Source of the DNA: Croceivirga radicis
Lineage (GTDB): Bacteria; Bacteroidota; Bacteroidia; Flavobacteriales; Flavobacteriaceae
Direction of reading: 5' to 3'
DNA: 64,000 nt
Assembly: GCF_002072105.2 (NCBI RefSeq)
Contig: NZ_MTBC01000002.1
Span: 186,001 to 250,000, forward strand
Shown one piece after another: positions 17,988 through 26,067 of the stretch. A model generated the notes under the pieces. It made no database searches and had not been told where the DNA came from. It was given only the letters and a program-made list of their open reading frames with translations. The position numbers and the translations under genes are program-made. Each line of letters begins with the position of its first letter. The first letter of the stretch is position 1.

Positions 17988-18911
17988 ATGATTTCAAAAG
18001 CAACCCATTCACAAATGATAAAAACCGAAGCGGAACGCCTCGGTTTTTTATCATGCGGCATTTCTAAAGCAGGATTTTTGGAAGAAGAGGCTCCAAGATT
18101 AGAAAAGTGGCTGCAAGCTAATTTGCATGGGCAAATGGGCTATATGGCCAACCATTTTGATAAGAGGTTGGATCCAACTAAACTAGTAGAAGGCGCCAAA
18201 TCTGTAATAAGTTTGCTTCTTAACTATTTTCCAGAAGAAAAGCAAAGGCCAAATAGTTATAAGATTTCCAAATATGCATATGGTAAGGACTATCATTATG
18301 TAATCAAAAACAAGTTAAAACAGCTTATTAATTTCATTCAAGACGAAATTGGTGAGGTAGATGGTAGGGCCTTTGTAGATTCTGCACCTGTTCTAGATAA
18401 GGCATGGGCTGCTAAAAGTGGATTGGGTTGGATTGGTAAAAACAGTAATCTAATTACCCAAAAGGTAGGTAGTTTTTATTTTATTGCAGAGTTAATTGTT
18501 GATTTGGATTTGGAGTATGATCTACCAACAACAGACCATTGTGGCACGTGTACCGCATGTATAGATGCCTGCCCTACGCAAGCCATTATAGCACCTTATG
18601 TGGTAGATGGGAGTAAATGTATTTCCTATCTAACAATAGAATTGAAAGAAGCCATCCCTTCTGCATTTTCAGAGAAAATGGATAACTGGATGTTCGGCTG
18701 CGATGTATGTCAAGATGTATGTCCATGGAATCGATTCTCTGTACCACATGATGAACCTGAATTTAAGGCACGAGAAGAACTTCTAAACTACTCTAAACAA
18801 GAATGGGAAGAATTAACCCAAGAAGTGTTTCAAGAGATTTTTAGAAAATCTGCAGTTAAAAGAACCAAATACAAGGGGCTAATGCGAAATATAACCGCTT
18901 TAAAGCGGTAA
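17988..18911 (+). CDS. queG: Epoxyqueuosine reductase QueG
   Basis: QueG performs the last step of queuosine synthesis in tRNA, the cobalamin-dependent reduction of epoxyqueuosine. At 307 residues it contains the family's catalytic Asp in [14 protein letters not shown] (Asp131) and two [4Fe-4S] cysteine sets, [12 protein letters not shown] from 185 and CDVCQDVCP from 238. Codons 10-22 lie in a strong hairpin that resembles a terminator. The 3' end overlaps the convergent LacI-type gene by 12 bases. It is unrelated to its upstream neighbour ruvB except by position. Confidence 0.95.
   Translation: MISKATHSQMIKTEAERLGFLSCGISKAGFLEEEAPRLEKWLQANLHGQMGYMANHFDKRLDPTKLVEGAKSVISLLLNYFPEEKQRPNSYKISKYAYGKDYHYVIKNKLKQLINFIQDEIGEVDGRAFVDSAPVLDKAWAAKSGLGWIGKNSNLITQKVGSFYFIAELIVDLDLEYDLPTTDHCGTCTACIDACPTQAIIAPYVVDGSKCISYLTIELKEAIPSAFSEKMDNWMFGCDVCQDVCPWNRFSVPHDEPEFKAREELLNYSKQEWEELTQEVFQEIFRKSAVKRTKYKGLMRNITALKR
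18015..18054 (+). other. Terminator-like hairpin inside the start of queG
   Basis: A 14-bp stem (arms 18015-18028 and 18040-18054, one bulged T) continues past one mismatch into three more pairs (GCG/CGC) around a GAA loop. The right arm has a run of six T. It looks like an intrinsic terminator but lies in codons 10-22 of queG. It could terminate ruvB transcripts or attenuate queG; coding constraint is the alternative. Confidence 0.5.
18894..18909. other. 16-bp palindrome at the overlapping ends of queG and the LacI-type gene
   Basis: ACCGCTTTAAAGCGGT is a perfect palindrome that contains the LacI-gene stop codon and reaches into the queG stop codon. It may be a minimal bidirectional stop signal, though it has no proper T-run. 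Confidence 0.4.
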
Positions 18912-19925
18912 AGTAGAGTCTCGTACAATTAATTCAGTTGGTAAATGTATAGTCTCATGTGTTACTTTGGTATTGTTCCTTTTGTTGGTAAGTTCAGATA
19001 ACAACATATTAAACGAGATTTTACCCATGCTAAAACTTGGTTGTGCAACGGTTGTTAAAGATGGTGTTATTACGGAGGATAAAAACCAATTGCTAAAGCC
19101 AATTACTGAGATATCTTCAGGGATTTTTAATCCCCTATCTTTTATTTCTGCCATTGCGCCAACAGCAACCAAATCTGTATTTATAAACATACCATCTACT
19201 TTTGCGTTCTCATCCAACATCTTGCGCGCTTGTTCTCTTCCCATGTCAAAAGACATTTCTTCGCATAGATACACATTCTCCTCTTTAAAGGGTAGGTCAT
19301 AATCAAGTAAGGCAATTTTATAACCTTCCAGGCGGTCAATGGCGTTTTGCGAGTGCAATGGGCCTCTAAAATGTACAAGTTCCTTGCAACCGGTTTTAAT
19401 TAAGTGCTCGGTAGCTTCGTAAGCAGCCTTTACATCATCTATTAAAACCTTAGAGCATGCTACTGTGTTGGCAATTTTATCAAACATCACAATAGGGGTG
19501 TCCAAGTTTTGTGAGCGCAATAAATGTTCATAATCTACTGTCTCGTCAGACAAGGCAATCAGAATTCCGTCTACTTGTTTGTTGATTAAAAATTCTACCG
19601 TTTCTTTTTCTCGGTTAAACTTTTGATTGGTCTGCATAACAATTACAACATAGCCGTTTTTTTCAGCCTCATCGGTTACCCCTTTTACTATATTGGAGAA
19701 GAATTGATGCACTATCTCAGGAATTATTAAACCTATGGTTTTAGACTGTTGCGTTCTAAGGTTAACCGCAAAAGAATTGGGCTTGTAGTTTAATCTTTCA
19801 GCAGCTTCCTTAACTCTTTCAATAGTTTTTTTGCTAACGTCTGGATATGAATTTAATGCTTTAGAAACTGTGGTGACAGATATATCTAGGCTTAAAGCAA
19901 TTTGTTGCAAAGTGGTTCTGCTCAT
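18900..19925 (-). CDS. LacI-family transcriptional regulator
   Basis: This 341-residue regulator begins with a LacI helix-turn-helix ([22 protein letters not shown], hinge helix near 47-60) and continues with a periplasmic-binding-protein-like ligand domain to the VRDSTLPL end. It lies divergent from the sucrose phosphorylase and transporter genes, the normal position for a local regulator. The inferred ligand is sucrose or a breakdown product; this is from context, not seen in the sequence. An AAAACGTTTT palindrome in the shared intergenic region is the candidate operator. Its 3' end overlaps queG. Confidence 0.9.
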   Translation of the reverse strand: MSRTTLQQIALSLDISVTTVSKALNSYPDVSKKTIERVKEAAERLNYKPNSFAVNLRTQQSKTIGLIIPEIVHQFFSNIVKGVTDEAEKNGYVVIVMQTNQKFNREKETVEFLINKQVDGILIALSDETVDYEHLLRSQNLDTPIVMFDKIANTVACSKVLIDDVKAAYEATEHLIKTGCKELVHFRGPLHSQNAIDRLEGYKIALLDYDLPFKEENVYLCEEMSFDMGREQARKMLDENAKVDGMFINTDLVAVGAMAEIKDRGLKIPEDISVIGFSNWFLSSVITPSLTTVAQPSFSMGKISFNMLLSELTNKRNNTKVTHETIHLPTELIVRDSTLPL

Positions 19926-19947
19926 GATAGTTTTATGTTAATAAAAA

Positions 19948-19955
19948 CAAAAATA
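19948..19955 (-). promoter_or_regulatory. Candidate minus-7 element of the LacI-family gene
   Basis: On the minus strand TATTTTTG matches TAnnTTTG, 22 bases before the ATG. No TTG was found at the usual distance, so this is a weak call. Confidence 0.35.
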
Positions 19956-19984
19956 AATTTAACTCGACTTTTTAATTCTAAAAA

Positions 19985-20000
19985 TCGAAAACGTTTTAGT
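19985..20000. promoter_or_regulatory. Candidate LacI-family operator
   Basis: AAAACGTTTT at 19988-19997 is a perfect 10-bp palindrome with the central CG pair typical of LacI/GalR operators. It lies between the divergent promoters, just upstream of the LacI-gene promoter region and about 52 bases upstream of the TTG of the sucrose promoter. Only one such site was seen, which fits autoregulation or looping. Not tested. Confidence 0.5.
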
Positions 20001-20048
20001 GTTAAAATTTTTCTAAATTAAGAAAACTTAAAATACTTTAGCAGTGCG

Positions 20049-20078
20049 TTGTTAAAGAAATGACACTTAATATGTTTG
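20049..20078 (+). promoter_or_regulatory. Bacteroidota-type promoter of the sucrose operon
   Basis: TTG (20049-20051), 19 bases, TATGTTTG (20071-20078) is a full match to the Bacteroidota consensus. The implied start near 20085 gives a leader of about 130 bases containing a hairpin. Confidence 0.7.
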
Positions 20079-20129
20079 GTCGCATAGTCATTTTTTTGCA
20101 GTGGTTTAAGTATTTATGAGTCTGTTTTT

Positions 20130-20172
20130 AAAGAGTGGAAGTTTTGGTCAAGACTTTCACTCTTTGTTTTTA
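20130..20172 (+). other. Leader hairpin with T-rich tail (attenuator-like)
   Basis: A 12-bp stem with one G-U pair (arms 20130-20141 and 20154-20165) is followed within a base by TTTTT. It sits in the untranslated leader, 50 bases before sucrose phosphorylase. It resembles an intrinsic terminator placed downstream of the promoter, so it could attenuate transcription; no competing anti-terminator stem was worked out. Confidence 0.45.
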
Positions 20173-20214
20173 AGGACTTTAACAAAGAACTAAACGGCAA
20201 AATTAAAGGTTTTC

Positions 20215-21669
20215 ATGGAAAATAAAGTGCAGTTGATCACATATGTTGATCGTATAGGAGCAACCAATATTGCAGGTTTAAACAAATTAATTGAAAACGA
20301 GTTAAAGGATTTATTCGGCGGTGTCCATATTCTACCGTTTTTTGATCCTATAGATGGAGAAGACGCCGGTTTTGATCCAATTAATCATAAGCTGGTTGAT
20401 CCCCGCATTGGTAATTGGGACGATGTACTTAAATTGAGTAAATCCGTAGATGTCATGGCAGATTTGATTGTTAATCATATGTCGTCAGACTCTATGGAAT
20501 TCCAAGATTATTTGGAAAAAGGCGATAAATCAGAATATGCTAGTCTTTTCCTTACGTACGATAAAGTATTTCCAAATGGGGCTACAGATGAACAGTTGAT
20601 AAATATTTACCGCCCAAGACCTGGTTTTCCTTTTAACAAAATGAAATTTAAAGATGGTTCTGAAAAACTAATTTGGACCACTTTTACGCCAAAGCAAGTA
20701 GATATAGATGTAAGCGCTGCAAAAGGTGTTTCCTATTTAGAAGATATTTTAAATATCTATGAAGCCGCCGGTATAAATATGATACGGTTAGATGCGGCTG
20801 GTTATGCTATTAAAAAAGCAGGAACTTCTTGTTTTATGATTCCAGAAACATTTGATTTTATAGCTGACCTAACCCAGAAAGCACATGATAAGGGTATTGC
20901 GGTATTAGTAGAAATACATTCATTTTATAAGACACAGATTGAAATAGCAAAAAAAGTAGATTTGGTGTATGACTTTGCCTTGCCTGTCTTGGTGTTGGAT
21001 ACGTTATACAACAAAAACGCTGATAATTTGGTTAATTGGTTAAAAGTTGCCCCCAAGAATGTAGTAACCGTTTTAGATACGCACGATGGTATAGGTATTG
21101 TAGATGTGGCCTCGGAAAACGGTGTTCCCGGTTTAATTCCAGACGATACCCTAGATGAAATTGTGAAAAACATGCATCGTAAAAGTGAAGGTAGGAGTTT
21201 AAAAGCTACCGGAGCTGCGGCTTCCAATTTAGACTTATATCAGGTTAATTGTACGTATTTTGAAGCTTTAGGTAAAGACGAAGATGCCTACTTACTTGCA
21301 AGAGCTATTCAGTTTTTTGTTCCGGGTATACCACAAGTTTATTACGTGGGACTTTTTGGGGATGATAATGACATGGAGCTGCTAGCTAGGACCAATGTGG
21401 GTAGGGATATTAATAGGCACTATTATACTAAAGAAGAAGTGTTGGCAAAAACCGAGACCTCTCTCTTTAAAGGTCTGGCAGAATTGATGAAAATTAGAAA
21501 TACGGCCAACGCTTTTAATGGAGAATTACAAATTGATAAAGCATCGGGTTCGTTAACGCTTAAGTGGGAGAAAAACCAAGACTGGATTTCCTTAAATGCT
21601 GATTTGGAATCTGCTAAGTTTCAAATTGAAGGTGTTAATAATGGTGCTACCATTTTGTTTAATAATTAG
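20215..21669 (+). CDS. Sucrose phosphorylase (GH13_18 family)
   Basis: The protein converts sucrose and phosphate to alpha-glucose 1-phosphate and fructose, acting in the cytoplasm. At 484 residues it follows the bifidobacterial enzyme closely along its whole length, as I recall it. Catalytic residues are visible: the nucleophile Asp193 in RLDAAGYAIKKAGTSCF, the acid/base Glu233 in LVEIHSFYK, and Asp291 in VLDTHDGIG. Other family substrates (sucrose 6'-phosphate, glucosylglycerol, glucosylglycerate) cannot be excluded, because the acceptor-site loops vary within GH13_18. The sugar transporter follows by 89 bases, and the LacI-type regulator is divergent upstream. Confidence 0.85.
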   Translation: MENKVQLITYVDRIGATNIAGLNKLIENELKDLFGGVHILPFFDPIDGEDAGFDPINHKLVDPRIGNWDDVLKLSKSVDVMADLIVNHMSSDSMEFQDYLEKGDKSEYASLFLTYDKVFPNGATDEQLINIYRPRPGFPFNKMKFKDGSEKLIWTTFTPKQVDIDVSAAKGVSYLEDILNIYEAAGINMIRLDAAGYAIKKAGTSCFMIPETFDFIADLTQKAHDKGIAVLVEIHSFYKTQIEIAKKVDLVYDFALPVLVLDTLYNKNADNLVNWLKVAPKNVVTVLDTHDGIGIVDVASENGVPGLIPDDTLDEIVKNMHRKSEGRSLKATGAAASNLDLYQVNCTYFEALGKDEDAYLLARAIQFFVPGIPQVYYVGLFGDDNDMELLARTNVGRDINRHYYTKEEVLAKTETSLFKGLAELMKIRNTANAFNGELQIDKASGSLTLKWEKNQDWISLNADLESAKFQIEGVNNGATILFNN

Positions 21670-21758
21670 GACCGATACTAATTGATAAAAAGCTGCTTTT
21701 AAAACGCAATAATTGGCTATATTGGGTTTTAAACTAATTGAACTAAACTAATTTTATT

Positions 21759-23093
21759 ATGCTTAAGATACCTAAACCTCAGTTGAGTTTTTGGCAAATT
21801 TTCAATATGAATGTCGGATTCTTAGGTATTCAATATAGCTTTGGTCTACAGCAAAGTGCAATAAATCCTATTTTTTTGTTTTTAGGTGCAAAGGAAGAAA
21901 CTTTGCCCTTGTTAAATTTAGCAGGCCCTATCACAGGATTAATCGTGCAGCCAATTATTGGAGCTATTTCAGACAAAACATGGAGCTCAAAGTTTGGTCG
22001 TAGAAAACCTTTCTTTTTAATTGGGGCTATTTTGGGCAGCTTGTGTTTATTCGCTTTTCCATTGAGTCCTGCTCTTTGGTTTGCCGTTGGGTTACTATGG
22101 ATTTTAGATGTGGGTAACAATATGGCCATGGAACCTTACCGGGCTTTTGTAGGCGATAAATTGCCCGAAAAGCAATTTAACATTGGGTATCAAATGCAAA
22201 GTTTGTTTGTTGGTGCTGGTATTTTATTGGCTAATGCCTCAATATTCTTATTTCAAGATTGGTTTGGTGGTGGTGAAGAAATTTCGGGAGAAGTGCCAAA
22301 ATGGCTTTATTATTCCTTTTTTATTGGTGCTTTCTTGTCTATTGCAACCATTTTATGGTCTGTTTTGACCACACCGGAAATTCCACCTACCGAAGAGGAA
22401 ATGGAAGAAATCAACAAGCATAAAGCGTTGCCTTTTTCCAAACGTGTTTTAAAGCCTTTTGAGGAAATTTGGTTGGCTATTAAGGATATGCCAAAGTTCT
22501 TATGGAAGCTATCCGCGGTCTATTTGTTCCAGTGGTATGCACTTTTTATTTATTGGCAATTTATTACTCCATTGCTTAGGGTTACCATGGGTATGGATAC
22601 ATCAGAAGCTACAGCACAAGCGGCCAAGATGAGTACAACCTACAACGTAACTACAGCTGTAGTAGCTTTAATATTGGTGCCAATTGCCATGAAATTTGGA
22701 AACAAAAAAGTATACGCTTTTAGTTTACTGGGTGCGGCCATTTGTCTTTTTATAATTCCGCACATAAGTGATCCTAATTTTATTTTAGTTCCAATGGTAT
22801 TATTTGGTATTGGTTGGGCAGCTATGATGGGTATTCCCTATAGCATGGTTTCTAAAATAGTTCCTCAAGACCGCAGAGGGGTTTATATGGGCATCCTTAA
22901 TATGATGATTGTAATTCCAATGGGTATACAAACGGTAAGTTTTGGTCCAATTTATACCTATTTATTGGGTGGTAACTCTGTAAATGCCATCCTTTTTGCA
23001 GGGGTGTTTTTCTTTATAGCTTTTGTCCTGGCATTGCGTCTAAACATGCCAAAGCAACATCAAGAACAGAATTTGGACCAAACCATAAATTAA
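21759..23093 (+). CDS. Sugar transporter of the MFS, SLC45/GPH-like type
   Basis: This is a 444-residue, roughly twelve-helix secondary carrier. It shows an N-terminal motif like that of plant and animal SLC45 sucrose/proton symporters ([19 protein letters not shown], then the loop [15 protein letters not shown] between helices 2 and 3). It most likely brings sucrose or a related disaccharide across the inner membrane for the upstream phosphorylase. No SusC/SusD outer-membrane pair is nearby, so outer-membrane passage would need a porin or a distant TonB-dependent receptor. The substrate is inferred from the neighbour. Confidence 0.85.
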   Translation: MLKIPKPQLSFWQIFNMNVGFLGIQYSFGLQQSAINPIFLFLGAKEETLPLLNLAGPITGLIVQPIIGAISDKTWSSKFGRRKPFFLIGAILGSLCLFAFPLSPALWFAVGLLWILDVGNNMAMEPYRAFVGDKLPEKQFNIGYQMQSLFVGAGILLANASIFLFQDWFGGGEEISGEVPKWLYYSFFIGAFLSIATILWSVLTTPEIPPTEEEMEEINKHKALPFSKRVLKPFEEIWLAIKDMPKFLWKLSAVYLFQWYALFIYWQFITPLLRVTMGMDTSEATAQAAKMSTTYNVTTAVVALILVPIAMKFGNKKVYAFSLLGAAICLFIIPHISDPNFILVPMVLFGIGWAAMMGIPYSMVSKIVPQDRRGVYMGILNMMIVIPMGIQTVSFGPIYTYLLGGNSVNAILFAGVFFFIAFVLALRLNMPKQHQEQNLDQTIN

Positions 23094-23182
23094 TATTTTC
23101 CAATTCATTTTTATATTGATGGAAATAGCGTAGTATACTTTTAGTAGAGTTCTTACCTTTATCCGCAAAATCCGAACAAGGT

Positions 23183-25477
23183 ATGAGCAACGAAAAACAA
23201 CGCAGAGAAGCTTTAGTATATCATGCAAAGCCACAGCCTGGAAAAATAAAAGTAGTTCCTACAAAACCCTATGCAACCCAAAGAGACCTGGCTTTGGCGT
23301 ATTCTCCGGGGGTAGCAGAACCTTGTTTGGAGATTCATAAAAACAAGGAAGATGTTTATAAGTATACCTCTAAAGGGAATACTGTAGCCGTTATATCTAA
23401 TGGTACGGCGGTACTAGGTCTAGGTAATATTGGTCCAGAGGCATCTAAACCCGTAATGGAGGGTAAAAGTTTACTATTTAAAATTTTTGCTGATATAGAC
23501 GGTATTGATATAGAATTGGATACGGAGGACGTAGATAAATTTATAGAAACCGTAAAGATAATTGCCCCAACCTTTGGCGGTATCAACTTAGAAGATATTA
23601 AGGCTCCTGAGGCTTTTGAGATTGAAAGAAGGTTGAAAGAGGAGTTGGATATTCCGGTTATGCACGATGATCAACATGGTACTGCAATTATTTCTGCAGC
23701 CGCTTTGCTTAACGCGCTTGAACTTGCGGAAAAGAAAATGGAGGAAGTTAAAATTGTGGTTAGTGGTGCCGGCGCCGCTGCAATTTCCTGCACAAGACTT
23801 TACCAGGCATTTGGTGCTAAAAGAGAAAATATTGTAATGCTAGATAGTAAGGGCGTAATACGTTCAGATAGGAATAATCTTAGCAGTCAAAAAGCAGAGT
23901 TTTCTACCCATAGAAAAATTGATACCCTAGAGGAGGCCATGATAGATGCAGATGTATTTATTGGTCTCTCTATGGCAGATGTTTTGTCTCCAGAAATGCT
24001 AAAGACCATGGCAAATGATCCTATCGTTTTTGCTATGGCCAACCCAAATCCTGAAATAGCATACGATTTGGCTATAAAGACACGAGAAGACGTAATTATG
24101 GCTACAGGTAGGTCTGATCATCCTAATCAGGTAAACAACGTGCTTGGTTTTCCTTTTATTTTTAGAGGAGCATTAGATGTAAGGGCTACCAAAATAAACG
24201 AGGATATGAAAATGGCAGCGGTGAGGGCTTTGGCAGATTTGACCAAAGAAGCCGTGCCGGAACAGGTAAATATTACCTATGATACTACTAGGTTAACATT
24301 TGGAAGGGATTACATTATACCAAAACCATTTGATCCAAGGTTAATTGCTAAAATTCCGCCTGCTGTGGCTAAAGCGGCTATGGACAGTGGGGTGGCGCGT
24401 TCGCCAATCAAGGATTGGGATAAGTACGAAGAAGAGCTTTTACAGCGCTCGGGTAATGATAATAAGGTGGTACGTATGCTACACAATAGGGCTAAAGTAA
24501 ACCCTAAAAAGATTGTGTTCGCGGAGGCGGAGTTGCTAGATGTGTTAAAAGCGGCTCAGATTGTATACGAAGAGGGTATTGCTATTCCTATTCTGTTAGG
24601 TAATAAAGAAAAAATTGAGGAACTAAAGGTAGAGTTGGAGTTTGATGCCGATGTGGAGATAATAGATCCAAGGGCAGAAGAATTTAAGGCCTTACGTAAA
24701 AAATATGCTCAGCGCTTGTATGAGCTAAGGCAAAGAAAGGGAGAAACCCTTTATAGTGCTACCGTAAATATGGGCAAGCGCAATTATTTTGGTGCCATGA
24801 TGGTTTTAGAAGGTGCTGCGGACGGCATGTTGTCTGGGTATTCTAGGGCTTATCCTAAAGTGCTAAGGCCTGTTTTTGAGGTAATAGGTAAAGCAAATGG
24901 AGTGCAAAAAGCTTCAACCGTTAATATTATGATTACGGAACGCGGTCCGCTTTTCTTGGCAGATACTTCAATAAATATTGACCCATCTGCAGAGGAACTT
25001 GCAGAAATTACACAGATGACCGCCCAAGTTGCTTCAACATTTGGATTTAATCCTGTTATTGCCATGCTGTCGTATTCCAATTATGGTTCTAGTAATCACC
25101 CTAAGGCAAAAAAGGTAAATGATGCGGTACGTATTCTACACGAAAAATATCCTTCTTTGGTAGTAGATGGTGAAGTGCAAACAGACTTTGCTCTAAGTAA
25201 AGAAATGAGCGATGTTAATTTTTCGTTCTCAAAAATATCCAATCAAAAGGTAAATACCTTAATTTTTCCCAACTTGGATTCTGCCAACATTACCTATAAA
25301 TTGCTAAAGCAACTAAATGGTGCCAGTTCTATTGGTCCTATAATGGTTGGGCTTAGAAAAGCAGTGCATATTTTACAATTAGGGGCAAGTGTAGATGAGA
25401 TGGTAAATATGACGGCTGTAGCAGTAATAGATGCCCAAGAAAGGGAGAAGCGTAGAATGGCGAAAACTAAACAATAA
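23183..25477 (+). CDS. maeB: Malic enzyme (NADP-dependent, with phosphotransacetylase-like C-terminal domain)
   Basis: This cytoplasmic enzyme oxidatively decarboxylates malate to pyruvate, and makes reducing power. The 764-residue length is the large bacterial form: a malic-enzyme catalytic domain (about 1-430, with the PVMHDDQHGTA and VVSGAGAAA dinucleotide-binding stretches) fused to a phosphate acetyltransferase-like domain (about 435-760). In MaeB proteins the second domain is regulatory rather than catalytic. The gene stands alone between the sucrose operon and ruvA, three bases before ruvA. Confidence 0.95.
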   Translation: MSNEKQRREALVYHAKPQPGKIKVVPTKPYATQRDLALAYSPGVAEPCLEIHKNKEDVYKYTSKGNTVAVISNGTAVLGLGNIGPEASKPVMEGKSLLFKIFADIDGIDIELDTEDVDKFIETVKIIAPTFGGINLEDIKAPEAFEIERRLKEELDIPVMHDDQHGTAIISAAALLNALELAEKKMEEVKIVVSGAGAAAISCTRLYQAFGAKRENIVMLDSKGVIRSDRNNLSSQKAEFSTHRKIDTLEEAMIDADVFIGLSMADVLSPEMLKTMANDPIVFAMANPNPEIAYDLAIKTREDVIMATGRSDHPNQVNNVLGFPFIFRGALDVRATKINEDMKMAAVRALADLTKEAVPEQVNITYDTTRLTFGRDYIIPKPFDPRLIAKIPPAVAKAAMDSGVARSPIKDWDKYEEELLQRSGNDNKVVRMLHNRAKVNPKKIVFAEAELLDVLKAAQIVYEEGIAIPILLGNKEKIEELKVELEFDADVEIIDPRAEEFKALRKKYAQRLYELRQRKGETLYSATVNMGKRNYFGAMMVLEGAADGMLSGYSRAYPKVLRPVFEVIGKANGVQKASTVNIMITERGPLFLADTSINIDPSAEELAEITQMTAQVASTFGFNPVIAMLSYSNYGSSNHPKAKKVNDAVRILHEKYPSLVVDGEVQTDFALSKEMSDVNFSFSKISNQKVNTLIFPNLDSANITYKLLKQLNGASSIGPIMVGLRKAVHILQLGASVDEMVNMTAVAVIDAQEREKRRMAKTKQ

Positions 25478-25480
25478 GAT

Positions 25481-26062
25481 ATGTATGCTTACTTAAAAGG
25501 GAAACTAGTAGAAAAAAATCCCACCTATGCCATTGTAGATTGTAATGGGGTTGGATACTTTCTAAACATATCTTTGCACACCTTCTCGCTCTTGCCAAGT
25601 GATGAAAATGTGTTATTGTATACCCACTTGCAGGTTAAAGAAGATGGGCATACGTTATTCGGTTTTGCCCAAAAGGCCGAAAGAGAAATTTTTCTATTAT
25701 TAATCTCTGTAAATGGAATAGGTGCAAGTACGGCGCGCACCATGTTATCTTCTTTAGACCCAGCCCAGGTGCGAGATGCCATTGCAAGTGAAGATGTAGC
25801 TACCATACAAGGTGTTAAAGGGATAGGCGCCAAAACCGCCCAGCGCGTAATTTTAGATCTTAAGGATAAGGTTTTAAAGGTTTACGATTTAGACGAAGTT
25901 TCCATAAAATCAAACAATACAAATAAAGAAGAAGCGTTATCTGCTTTAGAGGTTCTTGGTTACACAAGAAGACAGTCAGAAAAAGTGATTGATCGGGTGC
26001 TTTCCACAGATGCCTCCCTGAGCGTAGAGGACATTATTAAAAAGGCGCTTAAAAATTTGTAA
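25481..26062 (+). CDS. ruvA: Holliday junction DNA helicase subunit RuvA
   Basis: RuvA binds the four-way junction and loads RuvB. The 193-residue protein has an N-terminal OB fold, two helix-hairpin-helix motifs (NGIGASTARTML near 80 and KGIGAKTAQRVI near 115), and a C-terminal RuvB-contacting domain. It follows maeB by three bases and ends five bases before the start of sprA, an arrangement I recall from other Flavobacteriaceae. Confidence 0.97.
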   Translation: MYAYLKGKLVEKNPTYAIVDCNGVGYFLNISLHTFSLLPSDENVLLYTHLQVKEDGHTLFGFAQKAEREIFLLLISVNGIGASTARTMLSSLDPAQVRDAIASEDVATIQGVKGIGAKTAQRVILDLKDKVLKVYDLDEVSIKSNNTNKEEALSALEVLGYTRRQSEKVIDRVLSTDASLSVEDIIKKALKNL

Positions 26063-26067
26063 CTAGT

